NCBI GenBank assembly: GCA_022563285.1
Contig: JADFNQ010000047.1
Span: 1-8,810 of the forward strand
DNA from: Chloroflexota bacterium
GTDB taxonomy: Bacteria; Chloroflexota; Dehalococcoidia; SM23-28-2; RBG-16-64-32
Length of the DNA: 8,810 nucleotides
Direction: 5' to 3'
Below, piece after piece: positions 4,139 through 8,810 of the stretch (positions are counted from its first letter, which is position 1; every line of letters starts with the position of its first letter). Both the position numbers and the translations under genes were made by a program. The notes under the pieces were generated by a model. It was not told where the DNA came from and made no database searches. It was given only the letters and a program-made list of their open reading frames with translations.

Positions 4139-5674
4139 TCAGTCCTCCCCGCCGGGGAGGATGCGCACCCGGCGGTGCGGCTCCTTGCCCAGGCTGCGGG
4201 AGGAGAGGTTATAGCGCTGAGCCAGCAAGTGCTGCATACGCCGGATGTAGGCGTTCTGGGGGCTGAGGTCTACGGCATCGCTGGCGGTCATCACCTGGCC
4301 TATCGCCTCTTCAGCCTCCCGCAGGGCAGCCACAACCGGGTCGCCGGCCTTCTCGGTGCGCATGGAGAGGAGGCAGTGCTCTAACTGGAAGACGGTGTTG
4401 CTCTTGACGACGTAGACGGGGACGCCGCGGTCCTCGGCGTCACGGAGGGTCTGAGGCTTACGGCGGTAGTAGGAGCGCAGCGTGATCAGGGCGTCTGCCC
4501 CATCCAGGCTGTCCACGATCTGGCCGGAGAAGCCGGTCTGGCGCAGCGCCTGCTCCAAGCGCTGGCGGGAGACGCCGAAGGGGAAGATGCGGCGCTCGCG
4601 GCCGGCCACGGCGGCGCCGATGGCGGTGACGGGCGCCGGTGCGCCGCGCCGCTCCAGGGAGCGACGGCCCCCAGACGGCGAACTCACGGTGCGGACGTTG
4701 CCTTCGGCGTCAAGCTCCCGGATCTCGGCCGGGACCTCATAGCTGCGGAGGATAGCGTCTACCACCTCGGCCACGTCCCGCTGAATCGCCACGCGGGAGA
4801 AGGACTGGATCTCCACCAGGGTGTCGAAGGTGGGCGGCGCGCGTCGCTCCAGGATCGCCTTCTGGGTGCGACGGCGGCGGGCCTCCTCATCGCTCAGGGT
4901 TACTGATTGGATCCCCCCCACGAGGTCTGAGAGGGTGGGGTTCATGATGAGGTTCTCCAGCGTGTTGCCGTGGGCGGTGGCGATGAGCTGGACGCCGCGC
5001 TCAGCGATGGTGCGGGCCGCTGCCGCCTCCAGATCCGTGCCGATCTCGTCGATGATGATCACCTCTGGCATGTGGTTCTCCACCGCCTCGATCATCACCT
5101 GGTGCTGGAGAGCGGGCGCGGGCACCTGCATGCGGCGGGCGCTGCCGATGCCCGGGTGGGGGATGTCCCCATCGCCGGCTATCTCGTTGGAGGTGTCCAC
5201 CACCACGACGCGCCGGTTCATCTCGTCGGCGAGGTAGCGGGCGACCTCCCTCAGCAGCGTCGTCTTGCCCACGCCGGGCCGGCCCAGCAGGAGCACGCTC
5301 TTCCCGTCCCTTACCAGGTCCTCGATGATGCGGATGGTGCCGAAGACGGCCCGCCCCACGCGGCAGGTGAGGCCGACGACGCGCGCCTGACGGTTGCGCA
5401 TGCAGGAGATGCGGTGGAGGGTGCGCTCTATGCCGGCGCGGTTATCGGCGGTGAACTCCCCGATGCGTGATATCACGAACTCGATGTCTTCCTGGGCGAC
5501 CTCGCGGTCATTTAAGATCGCCTCCTCGTCCGGGTAGCGGGCCTCCGGCATCCGTCCCAGGTCCAGCACGACCTCCAGCAGTTCGAAGTTGTTGGGGCGT
5601 CCGCGCAGGGCCTCGGCGATCTCCGGCGGCAGAACGTCGATGAGGACGTCGAGGTCGTCGGTGATGTTCAGCAC
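4139..5674 (-). CDS. R3H domain AAA ATPase (SpoIIIAA/Ycf45-like)
   Basis: This is a 511-residue predicted nucleic-acid-binding ATPase. The N-terminal part (about 1-110) includes VLPPEIAEALRG, typical of this family. The AAA core carries Walker A GRPGVGKTT (131-139), Walker B VIIIDE (205-210) and the ATAHGNTLENLIMNPTLSDL region (232-251), and is related to the SpoIIIAA secretion-type ATPase fold. A low-complexity linker (about 330-362) leads to a second domain. The C-terminus (about 465-506) looks like an R3H single-strand nucleic-acid-binding module with R478-x3-H482. Family members are widely distributed, including plastid/cyanobacterial Ycf45, and their exact role is not settled. The start is GTG at 5674, 4 nt after the upstream stop; the nearby GAGG is too close to be ideal, so reinitiation after the GNAT-like gene is likely. 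Adjacency to tmk hints at a nucleic-acid role, but this is inference. Confidence 0.9.
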   Translation of the reverse strand: MLNITDDLDVLIDVLPPEIAEALRGRPNNFELLEVVLDLGRMPEARYPDEEAILNDREVAQEDIEFVISRIGEFTADNRAGIERTLHRISCMRNRQARVVGLTCRVGRAVFGTIRIIEDLVRDGKSVLLLGRPGVGKTTLLREVARYLADEMNRRVVVVDTSNEIAGDGDIPHPGIGSARRMQVPAPALQHQVMIEAVENHMPEVIIIDEIGTDLEAAAARTIAERGVQLIATAHGNTLENLIMNPTLSDLVGGIQSVTLSDEEARRRRTQKAILERRAPPTFDTLVEIQSFSRVAIQRDVAEVVDAILRSYEVPAEIRELDAEGNVRTVSSPSGGRRSLERRGAPAPVTAIGAAVAGRERRIFPFGVSRQRLEQALRQTGFSGQIVDSLDGADALITLRSYYRRKPQTLRDAEDRGVPVYVVKSNTVFQLEHCLLSMRTEKAGDPVVAALREAEEAIGQVMTASDAVDLSPQNAYIRRMQHLLAQRYNLSSRSLGKEPHRRVRILPGGED

Positions 5675-5678
5675 GGCC

Positions 5679-6611
5679 TCAGCTTGCTGTCACGGCGGTT
5701 CCTATCGTCTCCGCCGCCAGCTCCTTAGCGTGTCTGGTAAGCCGCTTCGCCATCGCCGTATAGTCGCCCATCGGGGAGAAACCGAGTTGGAGCAGGTGGC
5801 TTGACAGGGGGTCTCCTTCAGTGGAGGCGAGGCAGAGGACGGACTGTGAGCCCTTCAGGCGGGCCAGCGCTGTGTGCAGGAAGGCGTCGGCATCGCGGCG
5901 CTGGGGGTGCACAAGCAGGGCGAAGCGGCCCTCGTTGCCGCGCAGCACCCTCAGCCAGCCGGTGATTACGCCGTCCTCCTCCAGCACTAGGTCGCTGGGT
6001 TTGCCGCCCCACGGTTCGCGTGCGGCCTGCCATTCCCGGAAGGTGAGGCCCTCGATGGCGCGCACGTTGGCAGGGGTCGCGGCGTTGTACAGCTGGTAGA
6101 TACCGAAAGCGTCTGCCCTGGACACGGGCCGCAAGGGCAGGCCCGGGTCTTGGGGAGGCGAGGGGTTCTCCACCCGGTACAGCGTCTCGCGGGCGTAGAC
6201 GAAAAACCCTGCCCCGTGGGCGATCTCCACCAGGCAGCTATCGGCGGCCACCCGCAGGAAGATACGTTCGGCTCCCTGCCCGCCTACGTCTGCGATCATG
6301 TGCTCCAGGAGCGATCCGGTTATGGACTGGTCTTCGTCCGCGTTGATCAGGCAATCGACCTCCCAGGCCGTGCGCTTGGCGCGGCGGCGGGCGGAGACGA
6401 GACCGCGGATGGTGGCGCCGCGTACGCTGACCCAGGTGTGCTTGCCGGTGGCGAAGGAGAGCCACTGCTCCAGGGCCGTGCCCAGCGGGTGGGGGCCGCT
6501 TTCGCCTGTGCCCATGCGCTCCCAGGTCTTGGCCTCGTTGGGGTAAACGCGGCCGTCGTGGGTAATCAGGGCCACGAGATCCGTAGGCAGAGGATGGCGG
6601 GCGCGGCTCAT
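5679..6611 (-). CDS. Tandem GNAT-like acetyltransferase protein
   Basis: This 310-residue protein appears to be two GNAT-fold halves in tandem. Half one (about 10-148) ends with an AHGAGFFVYARETLYR segment, and half two (about 158-292) ends with LLQLGFSPMGDYTAMAKRL; both resemble the closing GF-x-Y strands of GNAT domains. The second half has VHPQRRDADAFL (234-245), which aligns in spirit with the acetyl-CoA loop following VxP. Neither half shows a clear R/Q-x-x-G-x-G/A pyrophosphate-binding motif, so one or both may be catalytically degenerate. Its substrate is unknown. The ATG start overlaps the pdxT stop as ATGA (6608-6611), a coupling overlap; a GGAGG lies about 14 nt upstream. The gene sits inside the pdxT-ATPase-tmk operon. 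Confidence 0.72.
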   Translation of the reverse strand: MSRARHPLPTDLVALITHDGRVYPNEAKTWERMGTGESGPHPLGTALEQWLSFATGKHTWVSVRGATIRGLVSARRRAKRTAWEVDCLINADEDQSITGSLLEHMIADVGGQGAERIFLRVAADSCLVEIAHGAGFFVYARETLYRVENPSPPQDPGLPLRPVSRADAFGIYQLYNAATPANVRAIEGLTFREWQAAREPWGGKPSDLVLEEDGVITGWLRVLRGNEGRFALLVHPQRRDADAFLHTALARLKGSQSVLCLASTEGDPLSSHLLQLGFSPMGDYTAMAKRLTRHAKELAAETIGTAVTAS

Positions 6612-7234
6612 TTCGGGCTGGATCGCCTCCCCTGTTGCTGGACGGTGTCCAGGAAGTAGCGGTGAAAGCGGTCATCGTCCGCGAGTTCGGGGTGGAAGGT
6701 AGTGGCCATGAGCGGGCCCTGCCGCAGGGCCACCGGGCTCCCCCCGGCAGGTCCGGCGTCCGCGGGCAGGCGCGCCAGCACTTCTACGCCGTCGCCGGCC
6801 TCCTCGACGGTGGGGGCGCGGATGAACACGGCAGGGAACGGCCGGGACGAGCCGGCGCTCAGTGCCGGGATGCTAACGTCGGCCTCGAAGCTGTCCACCT
6901 GACGGCCGAAGGCGTTGCGCCGCACGGTGATGTCCAACGCGTCCAACGTGGGGTATTCGAAGTCCGCGGCTCGCTGGGCCATGACGATGAGGCCGGCGCA
7001 GGTGCCCCATACGGGGAGGCCGGTCTTGAGGACGGCCCGTAGCGGCTCGTACAGATTGAAGTCCTCCATGAGGCGGCAGAAGGTGGTGCTCTCGCCGCCG
7101 GGGATGATCAGCCCGTCCAGGTCACGCAACCCATCGGGCGTGCGAACCTGCCGCACGTCTGCGCCCAGGCGGCGGAGGGCGGCCTGATGTTCGACGAAAT
7201 CGCCCTGGAGGGCCAGTACTCCTACGGTTGTCAC
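6608..7234 (-). CDS. pdxT: Pyridoxal 5'-phosphate synthase glutaminase subunit PdxT
   Basis: It hydrolyses glutamine and passes ammonia to PdxS for vitamin B6 (PLP) synthesis. The 208 residues have VGVLALQGDF at 4-13, the oxyanion-region PGGEST (45-50), the nucleophile Cys79 in GTCAGL, the RRNAFGRQVDSFE segment (105-117), FIRAP (137-141) and His181/Glu183 in FHPE. The class-I glutaminase triad is therefore intact. The length is slightly above the usual 190-200, partly from a 160-175 loop and a polar C-terminal tail. The start is GTG at 7234, placing the conserved VLALQG at the expected position; only a poor Shine-Dalgarno is visible. It is the first gene of the tight pdxT-GNAT-ATPase-tmk run and is separated from pdxS by 114 nt. 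Confidence 0.97.
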   Translation of the reverse strand: MTTVGVLALQGDFVEHQAALRRLGADVRQVRTPDGLRDLDGLIIPGGESTTFCRLMEDFNLYEPLRAVLKTGLPVWGTCAGLIVMAQRAADFEYPTLDALDITVRRNAFGRQVDSFEADVSIPALSAGSSRPFPAVFIRAPTVEEAGDGVEVLARLPADAGPAGGSPVALRQGPLMATTFHPELADDDRFHRYFLDTVQQQGRRSSPK

Positions 7235-7243
7235 GTCAGCTCT

Positions 7244-7249
7244 ATTCTA
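7244..7249 (-). promoter_or_regulatory. Possible -10 box upstream of pdxT
   Basis: TAGAAT on the minus strand (5/6 to TATAAT) ends 9 nt before the pdxT GTG, so a transcript starting about 7 nt downstream would be nearly leaderless. No good -35 is present at 16-18 bp (TTCCGC-like only). The 114-nt gap (7235-7348) otherwise holds only a weak GATGG-N6-CCATC stem at 7305-7320 and no convincing terminator, so read-through from pdxS is also likely. Confidence 0.28.
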
Positions 7250-7348
7250 ACGCGTCACGGGGATTGGCGGAAAATGCTGCGAAAGTAACCAGCCTCGCCC
7301 TTACGATGGGGGTGTCCATCCGAGGTCTGGAAAAGTCTCTGGTTGACC

Positions 7349-8236
7349 CTACCAGCCGCGTGTGGCCAGCAGCTCCTCCTGGCTCAGCGCCTTCGCGGCC
7401 AGCCCCTTCATCGGCTCGCCCAGGCCGCGCGAGACCTCGGCCAGGACGGCGGGGTCGTTGTAGTTGGTCACCGCCTTAACGATGGCGTGGGCGCGGGGCG
7501 CCGGGTCGTCCGACTTGAAGATGCCGGAGCCGACGAACACGCCGTCGGCGCCGAGCTGCATCATGAGGGCGGCGTCGGCGGGGGTGGCGATGCCGCCGGC
7601 GGCGAAGTTCACCACCGGCAGCCGGCCCAGCTCCCGCGTCTCGTTTAGCGGCTCCAGGGGCGCGCTCAGCGCCTTCGCTTCGGCCATCAGCTCGTCCTCG
7701 GGGAGCGACTTAAGCCTGCGGATGCCGTCCCAGACGGCGCGCATGTGGCGGACGGCCTCCACGATGTCACCGGTGCCGGCCTCCCCCTTGGTTCGGATCA
7801 TCGCCGCTCCCTCCCCAATCCTGCGCAGCGCCTCGCCCAGGTCGCGGCAGCCGCAGACGAAGGGGATCTTGAACGGCTGCTTATTGATGTGGTGCGCCTC
7901 GTCGGCGGGGGTGAGCACCTCGGACTCGTCCAGGTAGTCCACGCCCAGCGACTCCAGCACCTGGGCCTCCACGAAGTGGCCGATGCGGCACTTGGCCATG
8001 ACGGGGATGGAGACGGCCTCCATGATGCGAACGATGATCTCCGGGTCGGCCATGCGGGCGACGCCGCCGTCGGCGCGGATATCGGCGGGGACGCGCTCCA
8101 ACGCCATGACGGCGCAGGCGCCGGCCTCCTCGGCGATCTTGGCGTGCTCAGGGGTGACGACGTCCATGATGACACCGCCCTTGAGCATCTGGGCCAGGCC
8201 GCGCTTGACGGTTTCCGTGCCGGTCTCGACAGCCAT
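7349..8236 (-). CDS. pdxS: Pyridoxal 5'-phosphate synthase subunit PdxS
   Basis: This TIM-barrel enzyme builds PLP from ribose 5-phosphate, glyceraldehyde 3-phosphate and ammonia delivered by PdxT, as a dodecamer. The 295-residue length is standard. Key residues are visible: Asp25 in GVIMDVV, Lys82 in VMAKCRIGHF (the ribose-5-phosphate Schiff-base lysine), Lys150 in IRTKGEAGTG (the second active-site lysine) and the phosphate-binding GGIATPADAAL and FVGSGIFKS segments (214-224 and 234-242). The ATG start at 8236 has a consensus GGAGGTGA 6 nt upstream. A promoter with TATACT lies 25 bp before the start codon. The partner glutaminase gene follows downstream, the usual pdxST order. Confidence 0.98.
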   Translation of the reverse strand: MAVETGTETVKRGLAQMLKGGVIMDVVTPEHAKIAEEAGACAVMALERVPADIRADGGVARMADPEIIVRIMEAVSIPVMAKCRIGHFVEAQVLESLGVDYLDESEVLTPADEAHHINKQPFKIPFVCGCRDLGEALRRIGEGAAMIRTKGEAGTGDIVEAVRHMRAVWDGIRRLKSLPEDELMAEAKALSAPLEPLNETRELGRLPVVNFAAGGIATPADAALMMQLGADGVFVGSGIFKSDDPAPRAHAIVKAVTNYNDPAVLAEVSRGLGEPMKGLAAKALSQEELLATRGW

Positions 8237-8260
8237 TGGGGCTCACCTCCAAGTGTGTTC

Positions 8261-8289
8261 AGTATAGGGACAGAAACGGCGAGGAGCAA
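8261..8289 (-). promoter_or_regulatory. pdxS promoter
   Basis: On the minus strand TTGCTC (8284-8289), a 17-bp spacer and TATACT (8261-8266, 5/6) precede a consensus ribosome binding site. The architecture matches the thrB promoter (TTGCTG-N17-TACGAT). It is divergent from the promoter at 8322-8348. Confidence 0.5.
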
Positions 8290-8321
8290 ACGTTGTCAGA
8301 GGCCCCATAGCCTGCGCAAAC

Positions 8322-8348
8322 TTGCCACACTGTCGGATGGCGTATAAT
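8322..8348 (+). promoter_or_regulatory. Promoter of the secreted protease-like gene
   Basis: A perfect TATAAT (8343-8348) is preceded by TTGCCA (8322-8327, 5/6) with a short 15-bp spacer. A start near 8355 gives a leader of about 24 nt ending in the purine-rich GAGGGAGGGG before the ATG. It is back to back with the pdxS promoter. Confidence 0.5.
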
Positions 8349-8378
8349 TGGGTCACCACTTAACGCGCGAGGGAGGGG

Positions 8379-8810
8379 ATGGCGATCAAGCACCTGCGAA
8401 TTCTTCTGCTGGGCCTGACCGCACTGGCGGTGGTGGTGGCCGTTGCCTTCGCCCTCATGGGGTTGGCGGGTACCCACCTGGGCTTGGCTGACGCTGGGGC
8501 GCCCGTCAGCGCGTCCCCGAGGCAGGCTCGAGCCCCGGAGGCCCCTCTGGATGTGCCTGCCCCCGCCCAGGAGGTGGCGGCCCAGACGGGTAGCTATGTG
8601 GACGACGAAATCTTGGTTAAATTCCTCCCTGCGACTCGGGCCGAAGTCATCCTGGAGGCCCACAGACAAGCTGGTGGACTGGTGGTCGGTGAGGTTGCTG
8701 CCCTCGGTGTACAGGTCGTTAAGGTAGGGCCGGGCGAAGCGGTCGGGAGGCTCCCAGTTTATCAGCGTAATCCTAACGTCGAGTACGCCGAGCTCAACAG
8801 TATCTACAAA
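8379..8810 (+). CDS. Secreted subtilase-type protein, N-terminal signal and fervidolysin-like propeptide (3' truncated by window)
   Basis: The frame is open from the ATG at 8379 to the window end (144 residues). Residues 1-39 look like a signal peptide or N-terminal anchor: a K/R n-region (MAIKHLR), a long hydrophobic core (LLLGLTALAVVVAVAFAL) and a possible cut after ADA (37-39). Residues 40-70 are an Ala/Pro-rich linker. Residues about 74-144 resemble the fervidolysin-type N-terminal prodomain of S8 peptidases: DDEILVKFLP at 75-84, GLGV-like ALGVQVVKV at 109-117 and NPNVEYAELNSIY at 131-143. In known proteins this prodomain precedes a subtilisin Asp-His-Ser domain, but none of that domain is in view, so protease activity is inference. 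GAGG lies 6 nt before the ATG. Codons use more A/T third positions than the neighbours. Confidence 0.75.
   Translation, partial: MAIKHLRILLLGLTALAVVVAVAFALMGLAGTHLGLADAGAPVSASPRQARAPEAPLDVPAPAQEVAAQTGSYVDDEILVKFLPATRAEVILEAHRQAGGLVVGEVAALGVQVVKVGPGEAVGRLPVYQRNPNVEYAELNSIYK

Noticed and set aside
7745..8347. 200-codon plus-strand frame opposite pdxS
   Set aside because: It is antisense to an intact, highly conserved pdxS and its Asp/Gly/His-rich translation is typical of a shadow frame.
8443..8727. Plus-strand frame within the protease-like gene
   Set aside because: It is a +1 shadow; the frame starting at 8379 has the ribosome binding site, signal peptide and propeptide similarity.

Overview
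The window is dense, GC-rich bacterial chromosome. It carries ordinary housekeeping genes, mostly on the minus strand, plus small intergenic elements. Gene content and style (a monofunctional aspartokinase next to thrB, a PdxS/PdxT PLP synthase, an R3H-type AAA ATPase beside tmk, GTG starts, many short dispersed repeats) fit an environmental Chloroflexota (Dehalococcoidia-like) genome. That placement is inference from gene style, not proof. No prophage, transposase, CRISPR array, tRNA or rRNA is visible.

Left edge (1-1094): the C-terminal part of a luciferase-like flavin-dependent oxidoreductase (+) converges on a likely small protein of 73 residues (-, 599-820). Between them lies a repeat-rich stretch: two inverted arrays of a 10-bp unit, a GC-rich hairpin repeat and a 12-bp direct repeat. 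A widespread-type dispersed repeat (842-861) sits in the small gene's leader, behind a good sigma70-like promoter.

Aspartate-family block (1095-3194, minus): thrB (homoserine kinase) is followed with no gap by lysC (aspartokinase). Inside lysC an in-frame ATG behind a consensus Shine-Dalgarno matches the two-product arrangement known from Bacillus and Corynebacterium aspartokinases. The thrB promoter has an inverted repeat over its -10, and its short leader can form alternative hairpins.

Intergenic 3195-3497: besides the thrB promoter, the plus strand has a TTGACA-N17-CAGAAT promoter, three small hairpins and a 10-bp GC-rich stem followed by a T-rich tract. Together these outline a candidate small RNA of about 110 nt that stops just before the 3' end of tmk. 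This is the best candidate for something undescribed here, but it is a prediction from sequence alone.

Minus-strand operon (7234 to 3498): pdxT - tandem GNAT-like protein - R3H/AAA ATPase - tmk. The genes overlap or are separated by only 2-4 nt, so they are probably co-transcribed and translationally coupled. pdxS lies 114 nt upstream of pdxT with its own strong ribosome binding site and promoter.

Right edge (8237-8810): a divergent promoter region separates pdxS from a plus-strand gene for a secreted protein with a fervidolysin-type subtilase propeptide. That gene runs off the window before any catalytic domain.
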